A stretch of 64,000 nt of DNA from Izhakiella capsodis (GTDB taxonomy: Bacteria; Pseudomonadota; Gammaproteobacteria; Enterobacterales; Enterobacteriaceae): positions 62,001 through 126,000 of the forward strand of contig NZ_FOVC01000003.1 in the NCBI RefSeq assembly GCF_900115045.1. Direction: 5' to 3'. The position numbers were made by a program, and so were the translations under genes. This document shows, piece after piece, positions 16,642 to 26,622 of this stretch. The notes under the pieces are model-generated. The model was not told where the DNA came from. It did not search any database and saw only the letters and a list, made by a program, of their open reading frames with translations. The stretch's first letter is position 1, and the number at the start of each line of letters is the position of its first letter.

Positions 16642-17954
16642 CGGATCCCCTCCGCGATAATGCTTTCCATTTCGCGTAAACGTCGGCGAAAGTGCTGGCT
16701 GCTCTGCCAGTGCTGCCTCTCTGCCCTACCTATATCCGGCAAGTGCTTACTCAGCCGGAAGCTGAGCCAGCGCGCAAAATCAGCCGTCACCCCCTCCTGC
16801 CAGTCGTCGTTTTGCCACGCCAGACGAAACGGCCGATCGTCTTTGCCACGCCAGGGATCCAGCCATAACTGCTGATGGCGTTTTAATTCCGGAGACTTCA
16901 GCGTCCAGCCCCGCCATTCTGGCCGTTGCAATTCGTAGCTGATGAAAAATAACCGGTCGGTCAGCGCATCAATATACTCATCCATCGCCGCTCTGATGCG
17001 ATGATTGGTGTAATCCCCCGTGCGCGTTAATAAGTTCACCATCAGGGTTATGATTTCCGTGGCGGCGCGATCAAACCGCTCACCTGGTGTGAATAATGAC
17101 TTGAGATTTTCCGGGGCCTTATTGCTCTTTTTCCACATCGGAGGGCGGCTGGATAACAGCCACAGCCGCCCTCCCCGTGCACTGTTGAGCGACGAAATAT
17201 TCTGTGGTTTGGTGCCACCAAAGTGTATCTCTGCAATACCCGGAAAACTGACCAGCGGCTGATCGTGCCAGGTTTTGCTTCGCTGCGCCTGTCTGATTGT
17301 CTTTGCCTCTTCACCAAAGCGGTAATGGCTTAACTTTTTATACAAATCATGGGCCAGTGAGGTCGAAAATAGGGGATTAAGCAGATGATAACCACCTCCG
17401 ACAGGAAAATAGATTTGCTTAGACAGCTTATGCGACGCCGGCGCGCCGGTATTGAGCACCTGAGAGAAGCCCTGAACCCACTCGTCCAGCTGCTGGCGAT
17501 CCTGAGCGAAAAAGGCGAAAGGCCGGTGATCCTCGCGCTGTAAACAGGCCAGAAGAGAATCTCCGTCTGTTTCTGTCTGTAGCAGGCGCGCCACATCAAG
17601 GGCTGCCGCATTACCAACGGCGTCCATTGTCAGATTAGGCAGCGAGGCGCTGGCCAGATACCCCTCATCATGCTGATGACGACTGTAAACGCTGCTGCTC
17701 TTTGAATCAGAATGGGTAAATTTCGCCGCATGGCTCACCAGGCTTATCTGCCCGGCGCGTCGGGCGGCATCCGTCAGCCAGTTTGCAGGCTGGTAACGCT
17801 GTTCCAGTTCCTGCCTTTCCTGCTGAAGCTCAGCGGCCAGGTCTGCATCAGCCGCCAGCCTGCGGGCGGCACTTTTATCAAAAACCTCCAGCCGGGCTTG
17901 CTTACGGGCAGCAATATAGTCGGAAATAAAATCCCTCAAAATAACCTCAGACAC
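16629..17954 (-). CDS. cas8f: Type I-F Csy complex large subunit Cas8f/Csy1
   Basis: Csy1 is the large subunit of the I-F complex and reads the protospacer-adjacent GG/CC motif on target DNA. The 441 residues are typical in size. The central GGTKPQNISSLNSARGGRLWLLSSRPP block and the DYTNHRIRAAMDEYIDALTDRLF segment are conserved in Csy1 proteins. It begins 18 bases after cas2-3 ends, and it overlaps cas5f at its 3' end. No frameshift or missing segment is seen. Confidence 0.94.
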   Translation of the reverse strand: MSEVILRDFISDYIAARKQARLEVFDKSAARRLAADADLAAELQQERQELEQRYQPANWLTDAARRAGQISLVSHAAKFTHSDSKSSSVYSRHQHDEGYLASASLPNLTMDAVGNAAALDVARLLQTETDGDSLLACLQREDHRPFAFFAQDRQQLDEWVQGFSQVLNTGAPASHKLSKQIYFPVGGGYHLLNPLFSTSLAHDLYKKLSHYRFGEEAKTIRQAQRSKTWHDQPLVSFPGIAEIHFGGTKPQNISSLNSARGGRLWLLSSRPPMWKKSNKAPENLKSLFTPGERFDRAATEIITLMVNLLTRTGDYTNHRIRAAMDEYIDALTDRLFFISYELQRPEWRGWTLKSPELKRHQQLWLDPWRGKDDRPFRLAWQNDDWQEGVTADFARWLSFRLSKHLPDIGRAERQHWQSSQHFRRRLREMESIIAEGIRCVR

Positions 17955-17972
17955 AATTCCTCCTGAACCCTC

Positions 17973-20900
17973 TCATCGGATACTCCTGAACACCCCCAGC
18001 CACGGGTGGTACAACCAGTCATCGACGGCGTCGTCTTTGCCGATCGCCAGCGTGATCTCACCGTATCGCAGGCAAACGTCCCTTATCTCCATCCGGCGTT
18101 CTTCTGCCAGATCGCGCATTACATCGCGATAGTCAATCTCAAACCAGGGGTGAATATGTTCGCCACAGGCCAGGTTCTGAAACTCGAACTGGGCCGAGGC
18201 CTTCATGCCGCCTTGCCGATCGCGAAACATAAATTCAGGCTCCTCGTCATCGTCATCCATCATCAGAAAAAACTGCGCTTCTGGCTGCGAATGCCTGAAA
18301 GGCGTCAGCGACTGCATGATGGCATGCCAGGTCAGGGGCAATTGCCACCACTGTGCAGCGACGGGCTGATGGGGATCGGGGCTGACCAGCAGCGCACTTC
18401 TCAGGCGCTGATGTTCCAGCGCGGCAAAGGCGTTTCCCTCAGCCTGCTCTGAAATCCGCGGTATGGCATTGATCGTATTCGCCGATCCATCCGTTATCAG
18501 TTCGCCTATCTCGTGTGAAAACAATCGCCAGCGTTTGGTTTCAAAACCAGGCTGGCAGTAGGCTGGTTCAAACGCTCTTAGCGCCCGGATATTACGGTTA
18601 AGAATGACGATATTTTCAACCTGTGGAACCTGTTGCCGGTGGCGCTGTATCCGCCCCGCGAACTGGATCAACGCGCGCATTGAGCTGGGCTCAATAATTC
18701 CCCAGTCAGCATCCCAGTCCCTCCCCACCTCAATAACAGACGTGCCTATCACAACAAACATATGATGCTTCGCCGGGTGAGCGTGGATCGCCTGGGCAAT
18801 TTCTGGTTGCTGCCATAAATGCGCGTCCTGGTGGCGGTCAAACGCTGCGTCGAGTCGTTTTTCCATACGGGAACGCACGGCGAGCGGAAACTGGCTGTGA
18901 TAGACACAAAAGTGCAGAGCGTAGTCTGGCGGCAGTGGGCGTGAGATCAGCTCACGAGCAATAGCGACCAGGGGGTTGATATTGGCTATCCGCACCAGGC
19001 CAAGTGATACCGATTTACCGCTGGGGTGAATCTGGTGGTGACATTGATGCAGAATCAGCATCTGCTGGCTGATTTCCTCGGTCAGCGACGCGACAACATC
19101 CTCTGCTAACGAAGAGGCCGGGACGGGATTTATCAGTCTGGCAAAGTGCAGTCGCCGTGCTTTTGCCAGCACCTGAACACGCTGCCGGATAAACGCAGAA
19201 TGGCGGGCGCGATAGCGATCGATATCGGCAACCTCCGCCGCCTGGGCGCCATTCTCATCGAACCAGGCACAGCAAATTCGCTCAGAGCCGGCCGCATCAC
19301 CACAGGCCAGGTTCCAGGCCATCCTCCCGGCCTGATAGGCGCTAAATAACGCCTCAATGTGGGCCGGTGGTAAGGTTGCGGAGGAGAGCAGCAGCCGTGC
19401 GCCCAACATGCCCGCCCAGTTAACCAGGCGGCACATGGCATACAGATCGTTAACATCAAAGTCGTCTGGCTCATCAAGCACAAGGTCGCTGGTGACTAAG
19501 CGCAGCATGGGCGCGATTTGTTTCCCGCCTCGCACTCCTTCCGTTGCCGGCATTAAATGATCGATGGTGGTCACCAGTACCGGTGCGCTGACCAGCCGGT
19601 TCAGGCGCTTATCCGAAGATAACCAGCGCTGCAGGGGGCCATGAGTGACCATCCCCTCATAATGGACATACTGATGATCGCTGAAATAGTCATCAGCACT
19701 GGCGCTACCGACATCCCGCTCAGGGGGCTCGGGCTTTTCAGCCTGTTGATGCAGCTCCCTGACGGCCTGGGAGCCGGTCAACATCGCCAGATCGTCCTCA
19801 TCCAGTCCCAGACGGGATTGTAGTGCCTGACCGGTTTGTAGCGTCAGCGTGCGTAACCCAAGAGCGATGCTGAAACGGCAGCCTTCATCCTCATTCGCCA
19901 ACGCATACATAATGCGAGCATTGGCGAAGGTTTTACCGCATCCGGTTGATGCCAGGTTAACACCAAAAAAGCCGTGCTCAACGCTTCGCTCACGGACAGC
20001 TGATGCCACATCCCAGGCTCTATTTTGCCAGGAAAATCGCGCGTCTGCGGCACGCTGCCGGAAGCCCTTATGACGGGCAATCGCCGGGAGATCCTGACGC
20101 ATTCGCGGCAGATAGCGACCCAGTAATAATGCGTGATGGGCAACAGCAAGATTATGTTCATCCAGCTTTTGTTTCAGTTCGCCGCTTTGGCGATCGCTGT
20201 TTGCCCACACCGGATAACTCTCGCTCTGCCAGTGGGGTGATGCAGGCTGTGACGAGTAATAGTGGTCAGCCAGCATCAGAACCAGCCTGGCGAGATGCAT
20301 ACTGAACAGTTGGCTCAGTGAGCCAAACGCTTTCAATGATGGCGTGCGCTTTGCCCGTTTTGCAATCTGCCGCGCTTTCTCACGCCAGTGGGCGCTCTGC
20401 AACGGCGTTCCGTGCGGGAAGGTCCAGACGCGGGTAAAATCCTGCTGCTTCCATATCGCATGCTGGTGATTAAGCGCGTTCCAGTCAGCGATAAATTGTT
20501 TCGTCAACCAGTCGGCGCTGCCAGGCAGCTGTGAAGCAGAACACACTGGCTGCGGTAACCTGTGATGAGAAACAATCAGCCAGGCAACCACTTGCGCCAC
20601 TGGTTGCAGTTGTTTAAACGGGCTATCGCTGGTTTCGGCATCATCCTTTTTCAGGCATTTTAATAGCGCTTTTTCATCATCCGCTTCAATGTTTTCCAGC
20701 TTGCTAAGCCACTCATCATCACTACGCTTGCCCACAAAGGCCTGAAATAATCTGACCGAGATCCATTCATGACGGTAGGGCTGAAAACGCGGTTTATTGA
20801 TCTCGTGAAGAGTTTCCTGAAACTTTCTTCCGGCTTTCCCAAAATCATGGAAAAGCCCGGCAATGGCCGCCAGCAGCGCGATACTTTCAGCACTGTGCCA

Positions 20901-21215
20901 GCCATGCTCCGATTTGTTGCGCAACACATCCAGCGTGGTTTTGTTGGTAGGCACCCTGCCCAGGGCGTTGAATCGACGCAGATTACCGACAATCCACAGC
21001 AACTCGCTGCGACCGCTGACCCTTAGCCAGTGGCAGGCTACCGCGGTGTTACGCCTGGCCGACTGACGCAATAGCTTTCTTAACGTCTTCAACCCTTCAA
21101 ATGTAATCGTCGTCTGCCAGGTACCGGTACCGGTGCGTTCTGCAAACTGATCGAGAATGCGACAGGTTTGGTCACGGGCGCGTTGAGTGCACTGAGAAAT
21201 GAGCAATACATTCAT
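17973..21215 (-). CDS. cas2-3: Cas2-Cas3 fusion nuclease-helicase, type I-F
   Basis: This 1080-residue fusion is diagnostic of type I-F. The first ~95 residues are the Cas2 part, which joins Cas1 for spacer integration. The rest is Cas3, which unwinds and degrades DNA marked by the Csy complex. HD nuclease residues are His123-Asp124 (LFHDFGKA). Helicase motifs are Walker A STGCGKT (423-429), DEPD (581-584), SSATLP (611-616) and AGRIQRH (853-859). All catalytic motifs are present, so the enzyme looks functional. Its start overlaps the cas1 stop by four bases. Confidence 0.97.
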   Translation of the reverse strand: MNVLLISQCTQRARDQTCRILDQFAERTGTGTWQTTITFEGLKTLRKLLRQSARRNTAVACHWLRVSGRSELLWIVGNLRRFNALGRVPTNKTTLDVLRNKSEHGWHSAESIALLAAIAGLFHDFGKAGRKFQETLHEINKPRFQPYRHEWISVRLFQAFVGKRSDDEWLSKLENIEADDEKALLKCLKKDDAETSDSPFKQLQPVAQVVAWLIVSHHRLPQPVCSASQLPGSADWLTKQFIADWNALNHQHAIWKQQDFTRVWTFPHGTPLQSAHWREKARQIAKRAKRTPSLKAFGSLSQLFSMHLARLVLMLADHYYSSQPASPHWQSESYPVWANSDRQSGELKQKLDEHNLAVAHHALLLGRYLPRMRQDLPAIARHKGFRQRAADARFSWQNRAWDVASAVRERSVEHGFFGVNLASTGCGKTFANARIMYALANEDEGCRFSIALGLRTLTLQTGQALQSRLGLDEDDLAMLTGSQAVRELHQQAEKPEPPERDVGSASADDYFSDHQYVHYEGMVTHGPLQRWLSSDKRLNRLVSAPVLVTTIDHLMPATEGVRGGKQIAPMLRLVTSDLVLDEPDDFDVNDLYAMCRLVNWAGMLGARLLLSSATLPPAHIEALFSAYQAGRMAWNLACGDAAGSERICCAWFDENGAQAAEVADIDRYRARHSAFIRQRVQVLAKARRLHFARLINPVPASSLAEDVVASLTEEISQQMLILHQCHHQIHPSGKSVSLGLVRIANINPLVAIARELISRPLPPDYALHFCVYHSQFPLAVRSRMEKRLDAAFDRHQDAHLWQQPEIAQAIHAHPAKHHMFVVIGTSVIEVGRDWDADWGIIEPSSMRALIQFAGRIQRHRQQVPQVENIVILNRNIRALRAFEPAYCQPGFETKRWRLFSHEIGELITDGSANTINAIPRISEQAEGNAFAALEHQRLRSALLVSPDPHQPVAAQWWQLPLTWHAIMQSLTPFRHSQPEAQFFLMMDDDDEEPEFMFRDRQGGMKASAQFEFQNLACGEHIHPWFEIDYRDVMRDLAEERRMEIRDVCLRYGEITLAIGKDDAVDDWLYHPWLGVFRSIR

Positions 21216-22198
21216 GACAAATCAGCCTGTCCATGCTCTTCAGCCACGTCCTGCAGCGTGGTAATCATTAAATCCAGGCTTTCACACTGTTGAAAAGCAG
21301 CCATGCAGCGCTGTCTGAACGCTTGTTCTTCCTCACCGGCCATGGCCGCAATAAACGCACGTGGCAGGATCAATGCATCTTTAATTAAATCAGCGATATC
21401 AAAAACCAGTCCGCCACGCCGCGTTTTGCCATGCATCACCGCAAGGCTGTGGGGCAGACCATTAACCCATGCCGCCACCGCTGCGAGACCATAAGCCAGA
21501 TAATTGCCGTGATCCAAAAAGCGATTAGCCATATCGCTACCGCCCCCGCGCTTTGCCCGGGTAAAATCGCCATATCCGACCGACTGCGCCATGATTTTAT
21601 AGAGCGCTTTCGTTAACCGCGCTTCCTCTAACATTAATTGATTATGCGTTGACGCTGATGACATATTTTCTCGCGCCTGCGCAAGCAGGGTATTCAGGCG
21701 TGTCCGATCTAACTTAACATTGTTTTCTGATTTTGAGGCTAAACAGTGCCAGTGCATTTCAATTTGATTAATTCGTACCGATTGAAAACTTTTTGCGGCC
21801 TTTAATCGCAGCTTCTCTTTAAACCAGAAAGAAACCCATTTTTGAAAATAGTCGGTGGGCCGGTATTCACTTTGTGGAGACAGCCAGGAAACAGCCACAT
21901 CATATTCATTGGCCGCATAAAGCGGTGTTCCACCCCCACCGCAAAAACCGACCATCACCCCCGCTCGTGCGAACTCCCGCATGGCGAGCTGGGTTACCGA
22001 CGTTCCGGTGCCAAGCAGCACCACCGTTGTGTTAGCAATGGGAATATTCCAGTAAAGCGACTCTTTGCCCTGCTCGGTAACATATTCAACCCGACCGCCC
22101 TTAACCAGCACGCGGCAGTGTTGCAAATAATAGATATTGGCACGTTTTGAATGCAGAATAGTTTTCAAATCCGAAGGCCTGACGTCCTCTGTCCCCAT
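21212..22198 (-). CDS. cas1: CRISPR integrase Cas1, type I-F
   Basis: Cas1 catalyses insertion of new spacers at the leader end of arrays. The 328 residues include the metal-binding set: Glu192 (LMLEEARLTKALY), His256 (AVMHGKTRRGG), Asp267 and Asp270 (VFDIAD). The ATG at 22198 follows GAAAGGATTTTGCC. It is the first gene of the six-gene minus-strand cas operon, and the array 2 transcript points toward it. Conserved catalytic residues suggest that adaptation is possible. Confidence 0.97.
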   Translation of the reverse strand: MGTEDVRPSDLKTILHSKRANIYYLQHCRVLVKGGRVEYVTEQGKESLYWNIPIANTTVVLLGTGTSVTQLAMREFARAGVMVGFCGGGGTPLYAANEYDVAVSWLSPQSEYRPTDYFQKWVSFWFKEKLRLKAAKSFQSVRINQIEMHWHCLASKSENNVKLDRTRLNTLLAQARENMSSASTHNQLMLEEARLTKALYKIMAQSVGYGDFTRAKRGGGSDMANRFLDHGNYLAYGLAAVAAWVNGLPHSLAVMHGKTRRGGLVFDIADLIKDALILPRAFIAAMAGEEEQAFRQRCMAAFQQCESLDLMITTLQDVAEEHGQADLS

Positions 22199-22289
22199 GG
22201 CAAAATCCTTTCAAGAATTCACATCAATAATAGCCGGAATGAATGTCGTACAAATTAGATCTGAATAACATTCTGTAAATAAAGTTTCC

Positions 22290-22312
22290 TTATCAGAGAA
22301 TTAATCTGATAA
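22290..22312. promoter_or_regulatory. 8-bp inverted repeat upstream of cas1
   Basis: TTATCAGA (22290-22297) and TCTGATAA (22305-22312) are perfectly inverted around a 7-base AT-only-but-one spacer, about 92 bases upstream of cas1. On the minus strand a weak promoter-like pair, TTTACA and TAATTT at 16-base spacing, lies between it and cas1. The dyad could be a repressor or activator operator for the cas operon, or a hairpin ending the array 2 transcript; no T-run follows. Confidence 0.5.
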
Positions 22313-22454
22313 AAGCGGCCCGCTTTTAGCCACCAAACGTTATAGCGCGGGGGGCGTCGTTGATCTAAACGGAGTGATGAATCTGCGAAGGGCGAATGAA
22401 AAGACCCTTTGTGCGGCGGTGAGCATCCAGCAACTCAATCGGGTAGCGAATACT

Positions 22455-22962
22455 TTTCTGAGCTGCCTGTACGGCAGTGAACAAACCTGGATGGCGAAAC
22501 GTTTTGCGAGCACATTTCTAAGCTGCCTGTACGGCAGTGAACCATGAGGTGCATACCGGAACATGCGTCGATATTTTCTAAGCTGCCTGTACGGCAGTGA
22601 ACTCCCTCACCAATTATTCCTAAAAGCCGCTGGCTTTCTAAGCTGCCTGTACGGCAGTGAACAAAACCGGCGAAGTGCTGCAAATTGGAATGCATTTCTA
22701 AGCTGCCTGTACGGCAGTGAACGTTTAGAGGGAGATTTTTAATTGCGTCTATCATTTCTAAGCTGCCTGTACGGCAGTGAACCACCTGATAAACCCCCAT
22801 CCGAATTTGACGATTTTCTAAGCTGCCTGTACGGCAGTGAACAATCTGATCCGGTTACCTGTATTGCTACCGTATTTCTAAGCTGCCTGTACGGCAGTGA
22901 ACCACCGAAAACAGCACCTTTATTATTAGTTACATTTCTAAGCTGCCTGTACGGCAGTGAAC
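22455..22962 (-). CRISPR. CRISPR array 2, type I-F, 9 repeats and 8 spacers
   Basis: Nine 28-bp repeats at an exact 60-bp period with eight 32-bp spacers. On the minus strand the repeat begins GTTCACTGCCG, so its third base is T where arrays 1 and 3 have G. The leader-distal repeat at 22455-22482 has one mismatch and the others are identical. The leader is on the right (22963 onward), and the transcript runs toward cas1. A weaker repeat-like stretch at 22397-22424 may be an older, decayed unit. Confidence 0.99.
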
Positions 22963-23091
22963 AAGAATCATAATCCGCTAATGCCTTGTTGGTAAAGCCT
23001 TTAACGCTAACTGACGGGAAAAACCCTTTTTTCTGCGCGGCATTTCTTTATTCAATAAATCAACGAGTTAAAAATTGAGAATAAAAAAGGG
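22963..23091 (-). promoter_or_regulatory. Leader of CRISPR array 2 with IHF site
   Basis: From the last repeat base (22962): ACCCTTTTTT at +61 (23023-23032), perfect IHF consensus AATCAACGAGTTA at +96 (23058-23070), and the inverted AAAAAAGGG at +121 (23083-23091). The first bases, AAGAATCATAA, are shared with the array 3 leader. Confidence 0.85.
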
Positions 23092-23170
23092 TTTTGCTGA
23101 GGACAGGTATTCCACACCGGCATAGCTAACGTCAGCGACGCGCTTCATAAGACTAAGCGTTGCCCACAAA

Positions 23171-23200
23171 AAAACGGCCAGAGTTACCTCTGGCCGTTTT
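23171..23200 (-). terminator. Intrinsic terminator of acnB
   Basis: AAAACGGCCAGAG and CTCTGGCCGTTTT form a perfect 13-bp stem with a TTAC loop, flanked by further A and T residues so that it can work in both directions. It lies about 52 bases after the acnB stop and separates acnB from the array 2 leader. Confidence 0.92.
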
Positions 23201-23252
23201 TACTGCAGATCCGCAGCGCTATGCCACGGGTTTTGTCAGGGTTGCTTTCGCG

Positions 23253-25850
23253 TCAGACTGCGGTCTGAAAAATCACCCCATCCGCTTTCTCCGTATACTG
23301 CGACAAGCGGTCAAAGTTGAGGTAGCGATAGGTATCGCTGGCGGTCCTATCCACCTGATGCATAAACTGCTGGTACTCCGCTGGCGTCGGCAGTTTTCCC
23401 AGCAAGGACGCAACGGCTGCCAACTCCGCTGAGGCCAGGTAAACGTTAGCGCCGGTGCCGAGGCGGTTAGGGAAGTTACGCGTCGAGGTCGAGACCACCG
23501 TTGCGCCATCTGCGACGCGCGCCTGGTTCCCCATACACAGCGAACAGCCGGGGATTTCAATGCGCGCGCCACTTTTGCCGAATACGCTGTAATAGCCCTC
23601 TTCGGTAAGTTGTGCGGCATCCATTTTAGTCGGCGGGGCAACCCACAGGCGGGTCGGCAACTGACCTTTGTGGCTATCCAGTAGCTTGCCAGCAGCACGG
23701 AAGTGGCCGATGTTGGTCATGCAGGAACCGATGAACACTTCATCGATTTTCTCACCCTGTACCTCAGAAAGCAGCCGTGCGTCATCCGGATCGTTCGGTG
23801 CACACAGAATCGGCTCTTTAATTTCGTTCAGATCGATATCGATCACCGAGGCGTACTCTGCGTCGGCATCACCTTCAAGCAGCTGCGGATCGGCCAGCCA
23901 CTTTTCCATGCCCTGGATCCGGCGTTCTAACGTCCGGCGGTCGCCATAGCCTTCAGCGATCATCCACTTCAGCAGCACGATATTCGAGTTGAGATACTCA
24001 ATGATCGGCTCCTGATCCAGCTTAATAGTACAGCCTGCCGCCGAGCGCTCTGCCGAGGCGTCGGTCAGCTCAAAGGCCTGCTCAACTTTGAGCTTCGGCA
24101 AACCTTCAATTTCAAGAATGCGGCCGGAGAAAATATTTTTTTTGCCTTTTTTCTCAACGGTGAGCAGCCCTTGTTTAATGGCATACAGCGGAATGGCGTG
24201 GACCAAATCGCGCAGGGTGATCCCCGGCTGCATGTTACCTTTAAAGCGCACCAGCACCGACTCCGGCATATCCAGCGGCATCACGCCAGTCGCGGCGGCA
24301 AAGGCAACCAGGCCAGACCCCGCCGGGAAGGAGATCCCGATGGGGAAACGCGTGTGGGAGTCACCGCCGGTACCGACAGTATCCGGCAGCAGCATACGGT
24401 TTAACCAGCTGTGGATGACACCGTCACCCGGACGCAGTGATACACCACCACGGTTCATAATGAAGTCAGGCAACGTATGGTGCGTATTCACATCAACCGG
24501 CTTAGGATAGGCCGCGGTGTGACAGAATGACTGCATCACCAGATCGGCAGAGAAGCCAAGACAGGCGAGATCTTTAAGTTCATCACGCGTCATAGGCCCG
24601 GTGGTATCCTGTGAACCAACCGAGGTCATTTTAGGTTCACAGTAAGCCCCAGGCCGGATACCCTCCACGCCGCAGGCGCGCCCCACCATTTTTTGCGCCA
24701 GCGAGAAGCCGCGCTGGCTTTCCGCCACGTCTTTCGCCTTGCGGAAGACATCGCTATGCGGCAAATCCAGCGCTTCGCGCGCTTTCGTCGTCAGACCCCG
24801 ACCAATGATCAGCGGAATACGGCCCCCGGCACGCACTTCGTCGATCAGCACGTCCGTTTTCAGTTCAAAGGTCGCCAGTAGATCGCCGGTCTGATGATTG
24901 CGCACTTCGCCCTTGTACGGGTAGATGTCGATAACATCACCCATATTCATTTCATTAACATCAACCTCGATGGGCAGCGCACCGGCATCTTCCATAGTGT
25001 TAAAGAAGATTGGCGCAATTTTGCCGCCCAGCACCACACCGCCTCCCTTTTTGTTCGGCACGTTGGGAATATCGTCCCCCATAAACCACAGCACCGAGTT
25101 CGTGGCGGATTTTCGCGAAGATCCGGTTCCAACGACGTCACCCACGTAAGCCAGCGGGAACCCTTTAGCCTGCAGAGCTTCAATCTGCCTGATGGGTCCG
25201 ATGTTGCCCTGCTCATCAGGTTCAATGCCATCGCGGGCGTTTTTCAGCATCGCCAGCGCGTGCAGCGGGATATCCGGGCGCGACCAGGCGTCCGGTGCCG
25301 GTGAGAGATCATCGGTGTTAGTTTCGCCGGTCACTTTAAACACGGTGACGGTAATTTTCTCGGCAAGTGGCGGGCGATTTAAATACCATTCGGCATCAGC
25401 CCAGGCGTGCAGCACCCGTTGGGCGTGCGGATTCCCCGCTTTAGCTTTCTCTTCAACGTCATAAAAATTGTCAAACATCAGTAGCGTACGCGAGAGCGCA
25501 TTGGCGGCGATGGGTGCCAGCCTGTCATTATCCAGCGCGTCAATCAGCGGATGAATATTGTAACCGCCTTGCATAGTCCCCAGCAGCGCAACCGCTTTTT
25601 CAGCGCTAATCAGTGGGGAGGTGGCTTCACCCCTGGCAACGGCGGCCAGGAAGCCTGCTTTAACGTAGGCCGCTTCATCCACGCCAGGCGGTACACGATT
25701 GATTAACAGGTCAGTCAGAAATTCTTCTTCGCCAGCGGGTGGGTTTTTCAGCAATTCAACCAGCGCGGCCATCTGGGAAGCGTCTAACGGTTTAGGGACA
25801 ATGCCCTGGGCGGCACGTTGTTCAACGTGCTCACGGTATTCTTTTAGCAC
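23253..25850 (-). CDS. acnB: Bifunctional aconitate hydratase 2 / 2-methylisocitrate dehydratase
   Basis: AcnB interconverts citrate and isocitrate in the TCA cycle, and its apo-form binds RNA in E. coli. The protein has 865 residues, the E. coli length. The [4Fe-4S] cluster cysteines are in the C-terminal motifs GSCMTNIGHFRAAGKL and CSLCMGNQARV. The N-terminus MLKEYREHVEQRAAQGIVPK and the HEAT-like domain 5 precede the catalytic domains, the AcnB order. It stands as a single-gene unit, with the CRISPR-Cas locus downstream and a nuclease gene plus array 3 upstream. Confidence 0.98.
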   Translation of the reverse strand: MLKEYREHVEQRAAQGIVPKPLDASQMAALVELLKNPPAGEEEFLTDLLINRVPPGVDEAAYVKAGFLAAVARGEATSPLISAEKAVALLGTMQGGYNIHPLIDALDNDRLAPIAANALSRTLLMFDNFYDVEEKAKAGNPHAQRVLHAWADAEWYLNRPPLAEKITVTVFKVTGETNTDDLSPAPDAWSRPDIPLHALAMLKNARDGIEPDEQGNIGPIRQIEALQAKGFPLAYVGDVVGTGSSRKSATNSVLWFMGDDIPNVPNKKGGGVVLGGKIAPIFFNTMEDAGALPIEVDVNEMNMGDVIDIYPYKGEVRNHQTGDLLATFELKTDVLIDEVRAGGRIPLIIGRGLTTKAREALDLPHSDVFRKAKDVAESQRGFSLAQKMVGRACGVEGIRPGAYCEPKMTSVGSQDTTGPMTRDELKDLACLGFSADLVMQSFCHTAAYPKPVDVNTHHTLPDFIMNRGGVSLRPGDGVIHSWLNRMLLPDTVGTGGDSHTRFPIGISFPAGSGLVAFAAATGVMPLDMPESVLVRFKGNMQPGITLRDLVHAIPLYAIKQGLLTVEKKGKKNIFSGRILEIEGLPKLKVEQAFELTDASAERSAAGCTIKLDQEPIIEYLNSNIVLLKWMIAEGYGDRRTLERRIQGMEKWLADPQLLEGDADAEYASVIDIDLNEIKEPILCAPNDPDDARLLSEVQGEKIDEVFIGSCMTNIGHFRAAGKLLDSHKGQLPTRLWVAPPTKMDAAQLTEEGYYSVFGKSGARIEIPGCSLCMGNQARVADGATVVSTSTRNFPNRLGTGANVYLASAELAAVASLLGKLPTPAEYQQFMHQVDRTASDTYRYLNFDRLSQYTEKADGVIFQTAV

Positions 25851-26622
25851 GACGTTCTCCTCGCTCTCATTGTTATGTGGCTACCGAGACACCAGCTGCT
25901 CCCGCCGGTGATAACGCTCGAAAGGTAGGGTAGAGCGCCCGGTTCCGCGTCGCCCAGCATAGCAGGGTTCCCCGCCAATGTTAATCTGTTTACAAAAAAG
26001 CAACATCAAGATCACTCCCTGAAGACGCGCGATTTATCAGGCAAACGTTGCGAATATGACCCAGATACCGGGCAGCAAACCGCCGACAAATTGACGTTTA
26101 GTGATAGAAAACACGGGTTAATTAACCCTTTTTATCACGCCCATCTTTAAAAAATTAAACAGGATGGCATGGGTTTTTTTGGCGCTAACCCATTTAATGT
26201 TTAGCTACTTATAAAACGACTGAATTAATAATGAACGTCGGTGATTCCACTGGTTTATTCATTTTGAAAAAGCAGCTTATTTAATTACCTTCCCAAACCA
26301 TTAACGCCAGAAACGCTACCGCAGCGGTACTTCAGATCAGACATGCTTTCGCTGGCTCTGCCGTTAAACCCTTCAGCACCGCAGAATAACAGCGCCTCGC
26401 CAGGAGAGATTAATTGGCTATTTTCAACTTCCGGTTAGCTAAAGAAGCGTGATGGTTAATACAGAAGGAGATAACGCTTGGACGGTCTTTCTGCCATGAA
26501 GAAACCATCGCGCATTTTTGCGATAAACACCCCCCAGCCAGACAGATTTACGGATCTTCTCATAGTAAATTTATCGCCCCATCCAACGCCTTTTGTCGCC
26601 TTTGCTGTTAGCAGCAAAATAG
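25851..26622. other. Non-coding stretch upstream of acnB
   Basis: About 770 bases with no supported gene. The part next to acnB should hold its promoter, including AT-rich tracts around 26090-26290. In E. coli yacH occupies this interval; no remnant of it was recognised. A 100-codon minus-strand frame reaching in from 26758 overlaps the nuclease gene and looks like chance. Confidence 0.6.

Noticed and set aside
13841..23092. Possibility of a CRISPR-associated transposon (Tn7-like I-F3)
   Set aside because: Cas1 and an intact Cas2-3 fusion are present, cas8f and cas5f are separate genes, and no tniQ or tns genes are seen; this is canonical I-F1.
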